Notes: generated from the letters alone by a model not told the origin. Positions 17,338 through 25,019 are shown, counted from the stretch's first letter. The stretch is DNA of 45,652 bases from an uncultured Eubacteriales bacterium (GCA_900548115.1 URJL01000015.1:1-45652); one strand, 5' to 3'. Made by a program: numbers and translations.

Positions 17338-17405
17338 GCACACACCCCCATTCTTTTAAAATTCCCCGCCTGCCCATCCGCCGGCGATTCAAAACCGGCA
17401 CAACG

Positions 17406-17445
17406 AAAAAAGAGCGGGGTTCACTTCATCTTCCTCGCTCTTTTT
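17406..17445. terminator. Bidirectional intrinsic terminator at the early/late junction
   Basis: GAGCG/CGCTC arms are flanked by T runs on both strands (six T on minus, five on plus). On the minus strand it lies about 45 nt past the late-regulator stop and almost at the start point of the putative late promoter, so it can stop both early read-through and the new late transcript. Confidence 0.75.
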
Positions 17446-17454
17446 CACGGTATC

Positions 17455-17487
17455 ATTATAACACAGGGAATCGGGACATTCGGGACA
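17455..17487 (-). promoter_or_regulatory. Candidate late promoter with 9-bp-spaced direct repeats
   Basis: On the minus strand a perfect TATAAT (17460-17455) lacks a good -35 box at 17 nt. Instead two copies of TGTCCCGA, spaced 9 bp (17487-17480 and 17478-17471), occupy the -35 area. It lies between the late-regulator gene and terS. The layout suggests a promoter that needs the regulator encoded directly upstream. Confidence 0.65.
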
Positions 17488-17491
17488 ACTT

Positions 17492-17893
17492 TTACGCGGT
17501 GTATGTTTTTAAGTACCGATAGCACATTTTCTTCACGCTGTCCGCCGTATTGCCCCCGCCCATTTTGCGCGCGACGGCATTCCACGATCTTCCGTCGACA
17601 AAGCGCAGCCGAAAGATCTGCCGTATGTAGCTTTCGGGGACGGAGGAAATGTATTTTTCAAGCCGAATGCGTTCGGCAAGCGCGTCGCAGATGTTCTCGG
17701 CGATCCGGCGTTCCAGCTCGTCGATCAGCGCGATATACCGCTCGGTGCGGTTTACTACCCCGCCCCCGTGCATGGTCGAAAGAGGCGCGCCCGACGGCTT
17801 TTCGAACAGCTCCCGCAGCCGATAAAGCCGTTCCCTCTCTTCCTCGATCTCGCGGTTCAGCCGATAAAGGCGCGACAGTTCTTTTAACGTCAT
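17492..17893 (-). CDS. Late transcription regulator, sigma-70 region 4-like (RinA/ArpU-type)
   Basis: 133 residues. An N-terminal coiled coil (RLNREIEEERERLYRLRELF) is followed by a Gly-rich hinge and a C-terminal HTH: VPESYIRQIFRLRFVDGRSW then NAVARKMGGGNTADSVKKMC. This domain order is that of phage late-gene activators of the RinA/ArpU/DUF1492 group. It lies last in the early block and immediately upstream of terS, the usual location. The likely target is the promoter with direct repeats at 17455-17487. The ATG follows AGGAAAGGATG. Confidence 0.82.
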   Translation of the reverse strand: MTLKELSRLYRLNREIEEERERLYRLRELFEKPSGAPLSTMHGGGVVNRTERYIALIDELERRIAENICDALAERIRLEKYISSVPESYIRQIFRLRFVDGRSWNAVARKMGGGNTADSVKKMCYRYLKTYTA

Positions 17894-17947
17894 GATCTCA
17901 TCCTTTCCTAAAGTTCTTTCGGTTCGAGGTTTTGCGAAAAGCTTCCC

Positions 17948-18334
17948 TTACGGCACGATCTCAATATCGGGCAAAACCTCGGTATGAAAATACCACTTGT
18001 AATGATAAGGGTCGGTATGCGTTCCGGTGATGTCCTCGACGGCATACATGGTGTAATCGTTGATGTACACGTAGTTTTTCTTGTATGTGTTTGCACCCGT
18101 CTTACAGGTGATGACAAGCTCATTGTGCGCGTTGTTGGATATGTTCATATACCCTTCGGCGGAAAAGATAACCTTGTCCGTCCTCGCATTGTAGACGGTT
18201 ATGCGGCGCTCGCACTCGAAATATTCCGCCTGCTTTGAAATGTTGGTGTTTACCTTGTCCGCTTCGGTACATGCCGTAAGAGCGGTCACCGCCAGCAAAA
18301 GCGCCGCGACGGTTGAGAAAATTTTGTTTTTCAT
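17948..18334 (-). CDS. Phage beta-sandwich lipoprotein
   Basis: 128 residues with a lipoprotein signal (MKNKIFSTVAALLLAVTALT, lipobox LTAC, Cys22). The mature part (ADKVNTNISKQAEYFECERR then ITVYNARTDKVIFSAEGYMN) matches the beta-sandwich lipoprotein family often found in siphoviruses of Firmicutes. It should be anchored outside the cytoplasmic membrane. Its place in the early/accessory block and the known use of lipoproteins such as TP-J34 Ltp in superinfection exclusion suggest that role; this is inference. A GGAAGGAG site precedes the ATG. Confidence 0.78.
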   Translation of the reverse strand: MKNKIFSTVAALLLAVTALTACTEADKVNTNISKQAEYFECERRITVYNARTDKVIFSAEGYMNISNNAHNELVITCKTGANTYKKNYVYINDYTMYAVEDITGTHTDPYHYKWYFHTEVLPDIEIVP

Positions 18335-18708
18335 TCTGTTTCTCCTTCCAATGCTTTTTCTGCTTCTTCACGGGTTAGATAAATATCATTATCAGTATAA
18401 CTATCTCTATCAATATGACAAACCGAACACGGTGCTGTCGGAAGTTCTCCGTCTAAAGATATTTTCAATTCACATATTATTCCGACTTTGTCTATATAAA
18501 AGGCAAGAACATTTGCGATACAAACCTTATTTTCAAAAATGCAATATACATTATCACCTATCTTGCACGGTAAATGCACCCATTCGGAACGGGCGGTGAA
18601 ACATTTGCACCTTTTCTCAGCGTTAAAGCCGTCCCCGCCCACCGTATATCCAAGGGATTCTATCATATCGGTGCACGCTTCACAATGCAAACAATCCTTA
18701 CAAGTCAT
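18331..18708 (-). CDS. Conserved phage protein with N-terminal Cys cluster
   Basis: 125 residues. The N-terminal CKDCLHCEACTDM and KRCKCF Cys residues suggest a zinc site; the middle EWVHLPCKIGDNVYCIFENK is a beta-rich SH3-like stretch. The gene is AT-rich and overlaps both neighbours by 4 nt (ATGA). Similar small Cys-rich proteins are common in phages of Clostridia and have no assigned function. Confidence 0.65.
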   Translation of the reverse strand: MTCKDCLHCEACTDMIESLGYTVGGDGFNAEKRCKCFTARSEWVHLPCKIGDNVYCIFENKVCIANVLAFYIDKVGIICELKISLDGELPTAPCSVCHIDRDSYTDNDIYLTREEAEKALEGETE

Positions 18709-19048
18709 TCTATATCACTCCACTTCTCTACATAGTCACTATATCTGTCGCAATATTCTTTTGCAGAGCAAATTTCGCAATCATCTATATCAAAGTAATC
18801 TTCATCACAACTAAATCCGCAATCTTTGACAAGTGCAATTCGGTCTTGTGAGTCTTCCCAATCCATTTCTCTTTTCCCATCGGTGTAATACTTATCCATT
18901 TGCGGTTGTCTATTAACTTCAATACTACAAAAATCTGCGCCCTCGCAACATTCAGTACGCAGTGCCATTGCCTTGCTTTCCCTCGTGTGTCCGCAAAGAC
19001 AACGGTTGCGCAAAATTCATCTTTTTCTCTTACAAGCCATGCTTTCAC
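18705..19048 (-). pseudogene. Frameshifted small Cys-rich phage protein
   Basis: Two overlapping frames make one protein. The first, from the ATG at 19048 (GGAG site present), reads MKAWLVREKDEFCATVVFAD and TRGKAR; the second continues AMALRTECCEGADF and ends CEICSAKEYCDRYSDYVEKW. The join needs a -1 shift at about 18971-18973, in a run GGGAAAGCAAGGCAATG. Joining gives a natural protein of about 114 residues with paired Cys residues. Either a base was lost (decay or sequencing error) or a programmed shift is used; loss is more likely. It lies in the AT-rich accessory island. Confidence 0.7.
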
Positions 19049-19054
19049 TCCGTA

Positions 19055-19519
19055 TCACTCCTTAATCGTTATATGTATTTGTCTTCCGAGCCAATCCAAA
19101 CCACTCTTTGTGAGTTCGTACAATACCGACAAATCGCCATTCTTTTTACTCACAATGTGATACGGAAGTCTATCTAAATTTGGCTCTCCTGTCAACGGCG
19201 CTGCGTAAAAATTTCGATATGGTTTATAAAACGCCTTTCCGTGCCTATGATAAGGTTTTTTATAATCAAGCCCTATCATATGTTTACAAATTTCAATAAC
19301 ACGCTTTATTTGGTCTTTTGACAAAGCCATTTCAATGCCAATATCAGTTGCCATATCGCCTAAATGTTCGGTGTATTCTTCGTCACGCTTCTTCACCCAA
19401 CTGTAAGGGTGTTTACAGCCCGACATACCGTCTGCGTGTTCTATGCCGTATTTGCCCTCGCTTTCGGTACAAACATCATCTTCGGCCGACGGGCATAACG
19501 GGCAACAGTCACATCTCAT
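19055..19519 (-). CDS. Hypothetical phage protein, Cys-rich N-terminus
   Basis: 154 residues. The first 35 residues carry Cys at CDCCPLCPS, VCTESEGKYG and MSGCKHPYSW, which could bind zinc. A helical region follows (MALSKDQIKRVIEICKHMIG). The ATG overlaps the preceding stop by 4 nt. Base composition is AT-rich like the rest of the 18.3-20.2 kb island. No family recognised. Confidence 0.58.
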   Translation of the reverse strand: MRCDCCPLCPSAEDDVCTESEGKYGIEHADGMSGCKHPYSWVKKRDEEYTEHLGDMATDIGIEMALSKDQIKRVIEICKHMIGLDYKKPYHRHGKAFYKPYRNFYAAPLTGEPNLDRLPYHIVSKKNGDLSVLYELTKSGLDWLGRQIHITIKE

Positions 19520-19836
19520 TTTTCCTCACCAACCATTTCTTTTAAGAGATTGTCAATGTGGTAAACATCCACAACACACCGTCCTGCGCTTAAATAAAAT
19601 CGTTTCTTCAATTTTTCCGCAAACTCTTTTATTGCTTCGGATTTTGCCTGTTGCAATTTTTGCAACAACCTCTCAATCTCCGCTTTTTGACGGTCAATGA
19701 AGTCAAGCATATCATTAATTGCATTTGCGACAATCCCGCGTTCTGTAACCTGAGGTTCTGTGTAATACAGATTTCGATAGTAATTTAAAATTTCAATTTC
19801 TGACATATCGTTGGTGATTTCAGCAAAATCAAACAT
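19516..19836 (-). CDS. Hypothetical phage protein with coiled coil
   Basis: 106 residues from the ATG at 19836 (AAAGGAAAG upstream); a frame from 19902 exists but lies inside the preceding gene. A coiled coil (MLDFIDRQKAEIERLLQKLQ) leads into KSEAIKEFAEKLKKRFYL and a C-terminal VYHIDNLLKEMVGEEK. The SEAIKEFAEKLK block is a common module in phages of Clostridia, without known function. Confidence 0.6.
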   Translation of the reverse strand: MFDFAEITNDMSEIEILNYYRNLYYTEPQVTERGIVANAINDMLDFIDRQKAEIERLLQKLQQAKSEAIKEFAEKLKKRFYLSAGRCVVDVYHIDNLLKEMVGEEK

Positions 19837-20215
19837 TTTCGTCTTTCCTTTCTCCGTAACTGCAAAAATTGTCGGGTTTAGTCCATAATCTTGTCTCATC
19901 AACAGACGGTTCGCCGTGCCTATATCCGTGTACTATTGCATAATCAATCCGTGTACAATATGAGCCAACATTTATTCCGACACTTAGCGGCACAATATTT
20001 TCGCCTTTTTCGTACGGTCTTTTAGAACCATCAGGTAATTCTACATATCTGTCTTGAAAATACTTGCAATTTTTACAGTGCACGATCTCGACTACATCAG
20101 TTAATGAATTTTCCTCAAGATATTTGATAATCCCTTCAATTGCGATACTATCTACAATCCGTTTCATTGCTTTAGTATCTGAAATCATTTTATCAGCGTC
20201 AATATATTTGCTCAT
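19829..20215 (-). CDS. Hypothetical phage protein with C-x-x-C motif
   Basis: 128 residues: MSKYIDADKMISDTKAMKRI, then IVHCKNCKYFQDRYVELPDG and a C-terminal DNFCSYGERKDENV. Two Cys pairs could form a zinc site. The KYIDADK start and HCKNCKYF motif recur in many small proteins of phages from Clostridia. The ATG is within an ATGA overlap with the 55-residue gene upstream. Confidence 0.62.
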   Translation of the reverse strand: MSKYIDADKMISDTKAMKRIVDSIAIEGIIKYLEENSLTDVVEIVHCKNCKYFQDRYVELPDGSKRPYEKGENIVPLSVGINVGSYCTRIDYAIVHGYRHGEPSVDETRLWTKPDNFCSYGERKDENV

Positions 20216-20379
20216 TCTTCCGCCTCCATCTCAAGCCACCTCCGAATTCCCGCTTCGTGCCGTGCGGGCTCGCAGTGTTCCCACTCGCCGCCGTGATCGC
20301 AGTGGCGGCAGCGGGGTTCGGCGAGTAACGACGTGAGTTCGTCTTCGGTCATGGTTTTGATTTTTTCGTAGTTGGTCAT
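20212..20379 (-). CDS. Small Cys/His protein, 55 residues
   Basis: Reads MTNYEKIKTMTEDELTSLLA, then a possible zinc motif CRHCDHGGEWEHC, and ends RRWLEMEAEE. The ATG at 20379 has AGGA 8 nt upstream, better spaced than the in-frame ATG two codons earlier at 20385. The stop overlaps the next ATG (ATGA at 20215-20212). GC content is higher than in the genes downstream. The spacing of Cys and His suggests a single zinc knuckle. Confidence 0.68.
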   Translation of the reverse strand: MTNYEKIKTMTEDELTSLLAEPRCRHCDHGGEWEHCEPARHEAGIRRWLEMEAEE

Positions 20380-20381
20380 TT

Positions 20382-20870
20382 TCATCGTCCTTTCTGTGAG
20401 CCTTTCTCGCGCCCGATAAGGCGGTTCTGTTCTTCGGTGAGGGATTTTACCTGTTCTGAATTTAAACGCGGATTTTGCGGGCTGTGGCTTGCCGTACGCA
20501 TGCTCCGCTGTTTCTGCGCGGCTCGGAAGTAGTTTTTCTCCTCGCTCTCCGCCGCGTCGATCATCATGGGGCGAAGGTCGATGCCGTCCTTTTCGAGCTC
20601 GGAAAGGATCGTTTCGATCATCACGTCATCGTCGTAGAGCGGGTCGAGCGCTTTTTTCTGCTCCTCCATGACCTTGAAGAGCTTTTCGATGCGCGACGCA
20701 CCGAAGCCGAAGGAGCGATGGAGCGCGAAGATCAATTGGATCAGCGCGTTCTGCGTCGCGACCTTAAGCCCCGTTTCCATGCGCCGGTCGACCTCGCCGT
20801 TGATGTACCGCGCCGCCTCGCGGAGGTCGTGCGAATTTAATTTACTCGAAAGGGCAAGGCGCGCCTTCAT
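20382..20870 (-). CDS. Conserved phage protein, helical
   Basis: 162 residues starting MKARLALSSKLNSHDLREAA. It is almost entirely helical, with ARYINGEVDRRMETGLKVAT and FALHRSFGFGASRIEKLFKV; the C-terminus is polar and probably disordered. The gene overlaps the HTH gene upstream by 4 nt and belongs to the replication operon. No function is known to me. Confidence 0.58.
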   Translation of the reverse strand: MKARLALSSKLNSHDLREAARYINGEVDRRMETGLKVATQNALIQLIFALHRSFGFGASRIEKLFKVMEEQKKALDPLYDDDVMIETILSELEKDGIDLRPMMIDAAESEEKNYFRAAQKQRSMRTASHSPQNPRLNSEQVKSLTEEQNRLIGREKGSQKGR

Positions 20871-21073
20871 GCGCGTTCCCCCCTTTCCCGTTTAAAATCG
20901 TACTTGAGCGGCGGTCGCTCTTTTTTCACTCTGCCGCGAAGCGCGTCTTTTATCGTCGACGGATTTACGAACAGGGCGGCGGCGATCTCCTTTTTCGTGT
21001 ACCCCTCGCACCACTTGTCATACGCCCACTTTATCTCGGCGCGGCTCAATATCTTCGGTCTTCCCCGGTTCAC
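20867..21073 (-). CDS. Small HTH DNA-binding protein
   Basis: 68 residues from a GTG start with AAAGGATG upstream. MNRGRPKILSRAEIKWAYDK leads into YTKKEIAAALFVNPSTIKDA, a resolvase-type helix-turn-helix; the rest is basic. It lies 6 nt downstream of the DnaD-like gene. A role in regulating or marking phage DNA is likely, but the target is unknown. Confidence 0.65.
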   Translation of the reverse strand: MNRGRPKILSRAEIKWAYDKWCEGYTKKEIAAALFVNPSTIKDALRGRVKKERPPLKYDFKRERGERA

Positions 21074-21079
21074 AAAGCA

Positions 21080-21844
21080 TCATCCTTTCTCTTTCTCGTC
21101 CCGATCCCACCCCTCGGGCGGTTTTTCGGCAAAGTCGGCAAGGTCGAAGGACGGGAGCGACCCGAAGCGCTTCGGTTCTTTTTCCTCCCGTTCGCGGTAC
21201 GCGTCGTACACCCACGTCGAAAGGCTCCGAAAATCCCGCGTGCCGTATTTGCCCGTTTCGACCTTTTTCTCGGAAAGAAGCGAAATGAGCTTGTCCGTCA
21301 ACTCCGCGCCGTATTTTTCGCAAAGCGACGCGTATTCGGCTTCGGTCAGAAAAACCTTTTCGGCGTATTTTCGCTTCTCTCCGTCTGACTTTTTTTCGTT
21401 TGAAAATTCACTCTCACGCGCGCACGCACGCGTGCTATCTGTTTTTACTATCTGTTTTTTATTATCTTGATATAAGGTACATTTCCCGTTTTGGGAGAAT
21501 GATTTCCCTTTTTGGGAGAATGATTCTCCCGTTTCGGGTAAATGCATTTCCCCGTTTTGGGAGAATGCATACCACAATGAACGGTCGCTGCTTTTGCTGA
21601 AATTTCCCGTTTTCAAAATGCCCTCCGAACGCAAATGGCTCAGCGCATTTTCGATTTTTCTTTTTGAGAGATACGGGAAAGTCGAACAAAACTGCTTGAC
21701 CGAACAGAACATCCAGTATTCCCCCTCAAAATAGCATTTCTTATCCGCCCGGTTCTTTTCGATCCAGAACGATATGTTGTTCAGCAAAATCGCCTCGCAC
21801 AGTCCGTATTTTGCGGCGATGTCCGCGTCGAATCGGTGTTCCAT
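21080..21844 (-). CDS. Phage replication initiator, DnaD-like with N-terminal winged helix
   Basis: 254 residues from the ATG at 21844 (AAGGA upstream). The N-terminal domain, LCEAILLNNISFWIEKNRAD and YLSKRKIENALSHLRSEGIL, is the winged-helix type seen in replication initiators and DnaD-like proteins. A low-complexity linker (FSQNGEMHLPETGESFSQKG) is encoded by DNA repeats that look like iterons. The C-terminal half ends YREREEKEPKRFGSLPSFDL. Having the origin inside the initiator gene is known from lambda O and lactococcal phage Rep. It follows the ERCC4 gene, whose 3' end its 5' region precedes by about 60 nt. Confidence 0.75.
   Translation of the reverse strand: MEHRFDADIAAKYGLCEAILLNNISFWIEKNRADKKCYFEGEYWMFCSVKQFCSTFPYLSKRKIENALSHLRSEGILKTGNFSKSSDRSLWYAFSQNGEMHLPETGESFSQKGKSFSQNGKCTLYQDNKKQIVKTDSTRACARESEFSNEKKSDGEKRKYAEKVFLTEAEYASLCEKYGAELTDKLISLLSEKKVETGKYGTRDFRSLSTWVYDAYREREEKEPKRFGSLPSFDLADFAEKPPEGWDRDEKEKG
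21436..21569. other. Candidate phage replication origin: four iterons and an AT-rich tract
   Basis: Four tandem units of 21, 21, 23 and 23 bp lie at 21482-21502, 21503-21523, 21524-21546 and 21547-21569. Each has the dyad TCCC-GTTTT-GGGA followed by GAATGA or AATGCA; a partial fifth lies near 21602. Directly beside them, 21436-21480 is AT-rich (runs such as TGTTTTTTATTATCTTGATA), like a DNA unwinding element. The whole lies inside the initiator gene. Confidence 0.65.
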
Positions 21845-21905
21845 TTTCGCTTCGTCCTTCACCTGCCCGTTTCCGGGGAAAGCCCCGTTCTTTTCGATAT
21901 TTTCC

Positions 21906-22370
21906 CTACTTCCCCGCCTCCGACAGAATCCGCAATATCTCTTTTCCCGTGTCTGCCTTTTTGCAAAAGAGTATTTCGAAATCATACGTCCTTTTCATGG
22001 TCGAGAGGATCTTGTGAAGGCGTTCTCCCGACACGGCAAGCGGCGAATCGGAAAGACGCGGATTGACCCACTCGCGCACGTCGTCAAGCGTCTCGATCTT
22101 CCCGCCGTGCTCGCACAGGATCACGACGTGAATCCCCGCGTCGAGCGCCCGTTTCAGCTCGGCTGTGAAGCGTTTGTGTTCTTGGCACACATTATTTGTC
22201 AGCTCCGAAAGATTCTGCTTGCGGTCGATGACGAGGCGGGGAAAATCCAGGTTCATATAATCGCCGACGTAGAGCTTGGAGGAGATGTGTTTTACTCCCG
22301 CGCGGTCGAAGTCGGCGAGAATTTTCCTGATCGCCTTACTCTTTTCGCGCGTGTCTATTTGGATTATCAT
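21906..22370 (-). CDS. ERCC4-type nuclease
   Basis: 154 residues starting MIIQIDTREKSKAIRKILAD; AAAGGAG precedes the ATG at 22370. Motifs DTREK (6-10), VGDY (35-38) and IDRKQNLSEL (48-57) form the ERCC4/XPF nuclease core (the D...ERKxxxD pattern with Asp replacing Glu in the IDRK element). Such phage proteins act on branched or flap DNA during replication and recombination. No helix-hairpin-helix domain is fused. It lies between the SSB and initiator genes. Confidence 0.85.
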   Translation of the reverse strand: MIIQIDTREKSKAIRKILADFDRAGVKHISSKLYVGDYMNLDFPRLVIDRKQNLSELTNNVCQEHKRFTAELKRALDAGIHVVILCEHGGKIETLDDVREWVNPRLSDSPLAVSGERLHKILSTMKRTYDFEILFCKKADTGKEILRILSEAGK

Positions 22371-22384
22371 ACGTCGCGCTCCTT

Positions 22385-22795
22385 TCAGAACGGAAGGTCG
22401 GTATCGTCGCCGAGAATCGTCTGTGTTTCTTGCGGTACGGACGAAACGGTACTTTGTTCTGTGCTCTTTCCCTCGTTCTTCCCGCCGCAGAATTCGGCGG
22501 AATCGACGGTCACCTCCCAAAAGATACGGTTGTTCCCGTCCTTATCCGTATACTTTCGCGATTGCAATACGCCCGAGCAGTCGATCCAATCGCCCTTGCC
22601 GAAATAGCGGCAGATGAAGGCGGAGAGCTGCCCGTAGGCGGCGCAGTTCGGAAAATCCGAAAGCGGACGGCCTTGTTCGTCCTTGCCGTAGCGTCTTCGC
22701 ACCGCTACCGAAAAGGTGCAAAGCTCCTTGCCGTTCTGTGTTACCTTCTGTTCGGGGGCAGCCGTTAAGCGCCCCGCGAATTGTACCTTGATCAT
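22385..22795 (-). CDS. ssb: Single-stranded DNA-binding protein
   Basis: 136 residues: an OB-fold beginning MIKVQFAGRLTAAPEQKVTQ, with SVAVRRRYGKDEQGRPLSDF and DWIDCSGVLQSRKYTDKDGN, a Ser/Thr/Gln-rich linker, and the acidic tail DDTDLPF that recruits partner proteins. Binds ssDNA at the phage fork. The ATG overlaps the stop of the nuclease gene. The tail shows it can contact host or phage SSB-interacting proteins. Confidence 0.93.
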   Translation of the reverse strand: MIKVQFAGRLTAAPEQKVTQNGKELCTFSVAVRRRYGKDEQGRPLSDFPNCAAYGQLSAFICRYFGKGDWIDCSGVLQSRKYTDKDGNNRIFWEVTVDSAEFCGGKNEGKSTEQSTVSSVPQETQTILGDDTDLPF

Positions 22796-23592
22796 GCCGC
22801 GCCCTCGCTTTCGCTTTCTTCGTTTTCATCTTCAATTTGCCGTATTTCGGTTATCCTCTTCGTCGCCCGGCAGTAGGCGCACTTTTCGCACCGCTCGGGA
22901 GCGAACACGCCGTGTTTGATTGCGTCGAAGATCGGCGCGTCGGAAATAAAGCGCTCCAGCTCGTAATCGAGAAGCGTTTGAGGAAGCTCGAGCGCGTCCA
23001 TATCCGGCTCGTCCTCTTTGGTCGCGGCGACGAGAGTAAAGGGAAGAACGCGCCCCGTATTCTGCCGCACGATCTCCTGATAAACCGCGCCTTGGATGTC
23101 GTAGCCCCACGCCTCGAACCACGGGAGCCGACCTTGTTCTTCGACGTAAATGTCCTCAAAATCCCGCATGAGTTTGAGATCGACGATGCGGTCGTTCAGG
23201 AGGCTGTCGATTTTAATTTTTACCTCGATGCCCGCGATGACGCCCGTCATAATGACCTGCTTTTCGCCCGAGAGAAGCGAGACTAAAAGCGGCTGAGACT
23301 CGATGCGGGAAATGATGCCGTTCGCCTTTTCAAAATCGCTCTTAAGGCTTCCGTCTTTCTTGAAAATGTCGGGATTCTGCGCCCGAAAAAGCGCCATCGT
23401 GCCCGAAAAATGCGCGTCGACGTACGAGCCGAGGGAAAGGGCGATCGTCTTCGGGCGGACGTACTCGCCCTTGACAGCCGCAAGCGCGCATGCGGGGCAT
23501 TTTCGAAACGCCTTATATTGCGAAACGCCCATATAGCGCAGCTCGTTTTCGGGCGAAAAGTAGTTTTCTTCGGTCAGAGAATGTGCGTTCAC
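22792..23592 (-). CDS. PD-(D/E)XK nuclease with Fe-S-type cysteines (RecB/Cas4-like)
   Basis: 266 residues from a GTG at 23592 overlapping the ATPase stop (GTGA). The N-terminal SQYKAFRKCPACALAAVKGE and the C-terminal CEKCAYC provide the Cys set of AddB/Cas4-type 4Fe-4S nucleases. The core holds IKIDSLLNDRIVDLKLM, where Asp...DLK is the PD-(D/E)XK signature. In many phages a nuclease of this family is paired with a Rad50-like ATPase and SSB for strand processing and recombination. The upstream in-frame ATG at 23766 lies in the ATPase gene and is rejected. Confidence 0.85.
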   Translation of the reverse strand: MNAHSLTEENYFSPENELRYMGVSQYKAFRKCPACALAAVKGEYVRPKTIALSLGSYVDAHFSGTMALFRAQNPDIFKKDGSLKSDFEKANGIISRIESQPLLVSLLSGEKQVIMTGVIAGIEVKIKIDSLLNDRIVDLKLMRDFEDIYVEEQGRLPWFEAWGYDIQGAVYQEIVRQNTGRVLPFTLVAATKEDEPDMDALELPQTLLDYELERFISDAPIFDAIKHGVFAPERCEKCAYCRATKRITEIRQIEDENEESESEGAA

Positions 23593-25019
23593 AGCGCCGT
23601 CACCTCCATCTCGTCGTCGTCGGTCGTGCGCGTCGCGATGAATTGCAGTCCCTTTTCGCGGCAGAGGTCGTAAAGCGCCGTGCGGTTTTCCTCGGACAGC
23701 TTTTCCGTGCCGTCCAAAAGAATAATGCGCAGTCCCCCGGGGCGCGAAACGGCGATGTCCACGCACAGGCGCATCTTCTCGCCCTCGGAAAGGTTGCTGA
23801 CGGGAAGCCCGTTAATAAGCGGCATTCCGTCCTTTACGGTGAGGTTTTCGACGGGAATTTCCGCTTCGCGTAAAATTTCGGCGGGAAGGCTTCGGGCAAG
23901 CTCGATTTTGCCTGTCAGCTCGTCGCTTTCGGCTTGCAGACGCTCGACCCGATCGGACATTTCGCACATGCGGTCGTATTCGTTTAAGTGCCGTATCCTA
24001 TCCTTTGCCGAGGCGATTTCCGCGTCAAGCGATGAGGTGTCGCGCGGCTCTTTTTCGGCAAGGTCTCCGACCGACTGCATTTCGAGCTTCAGCGCCGAGA
24101 GCTTTTCGCGGTATTCGGCTTCGATCGCCTCGTGTTTTCCTGCCCGCGCCGCGTCCATGCCCGCGATCTCGGCTTCCATGGCGGCGATCTGTTCGCGGAA
24201 AGACGATATCTGCCGCCTCATATCCTCGCGCCGTCTCTCCTGCGAGCGGTCGAATTCGCTCTTTTTCAGCTCCGCGTCGGCCAAAAGTCCGCGCTTTTTG
24301 TTCTCGAAGCTGTCAAAAAAGAGCTTTGCGCGCTCGATCTTGGCGTTTTCCTCGCGAAGGCGCGAAAGCTCGTCGCATTTTCCGACAAGGTCGTAATTCC
24401 GCCATTTTTCGGCGTTGTAGCCCTGCGGAATCGTCGCGGCGATCTCCTCGACAAAGGCGCGTTTGTTGCGGATCTCGCGGTTTATGTCCTGTCGGCGGCG
24501 GAAATAATCGCCGTTTTCCGACTGGATCTCATCGAGCACCGAGAGAATGTTCTGATCGTAATTGACCCCCGTCGGAATCTCGCCGAACTTTTCGCGGATC
24601 CAGTCAAGATTCCAATCGAACTTGATGAGGTCAAGAAGCATTTTGTTCTGCTCGCGCGGCGAAAGGGTCGTAAAGCGCACGGGATCGAGCTGAAGCGGCG
24701 TGAAGATCTCCTGCAAAAACGCCTCGGGCGAACGCACTTCGTTATTTCCCTCGCGGATCATCTTGTAATCGGCGCGGTCGGTGCGCTTTTTTCGGTCGAT
24801 GGAAAGCCCCGTGTCGGTCTCGATCAAAATTTCGCCCTCGCTCTGCCCGCTTCGGATGATGTATTCGCGGTCGGAACGGTTCGTAAGGGCGTAGCGGATG
24901 GCGTCGAGCACGCTCGTTTTTCCCGTGCCGTTTCGCCCCGTAAGCTCGACCGACTCGCCCGTAAGCTCGGTCTCGCGGATGCCGAAAAGGTTCTTGATCT
25001 TAATTCTCGTCGTTCTCAT
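23589..25019 (-). CDS. Rad50/RecF-like AAA ATPase (SMC-type)
   Basis: 476 residues from the ATG at 25019, GGAGG upstream. Walker A is GRNGTGKTS (28-36); the ABC signature is NLSEGEK (409-415); Walker B is IILLDG (432-437). Between them is a coiled-coil arm of about 250 residues (for instance SSFREQIAAMEAEIAGMDAA) without a CxxC zinc hook. Works with the nuclease encoded downstream, probably as an SbcCD-like end-processing pair. The gene overlaps the preceding one by 20 nt. Confidence 0.85.
   Translation of the reverse strand: MRTTRIKIKNLFGIRETELTGESVELTGRNGTGKTSVLDAIRYALTNRSDREYIIRSGQSEGEILIETDTGLSIDRKKRTDRADYKMIREGNNEVRSPEAFLQEIFTPLQLDPVRFTTLSPREQNKMLLDLIKFDWNLDWIREKFGEIPTGVNYDQNILSVLDEIQSENGDYFRRRQDINREIRNKRAFVEEIAATIPQGYNAEKWRNYDLVGKCDELSRLREENAKIERAKLFFDSFENKKRGLLADAELKKSEFDRSQERRREDMRRQISSFREQIAAMEAEIAGMDAARAGKHEAIEAEYREKLSALKLEMQSVGDLAEKEPRDTSSLDAEIASAKDRIRHLNEYDRMCEMSDRVERLQAESDELTGKIELARSLPAEILREAEIPVENLTVKDGMPLINGLPVSNLSEGEKMRLCVDIAVSRPGGLRIILLDGTEKLSEENRTALYDLCREKGLQFIATRTTDDDEMEVTAL

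Noticed and set aside
19443..19700. Possible CRISPR-like spacing of short repeats in the AT-rich island
   Set aside because: No repeat unit recurs with constant spacing; no CRISPR array is present in the window.
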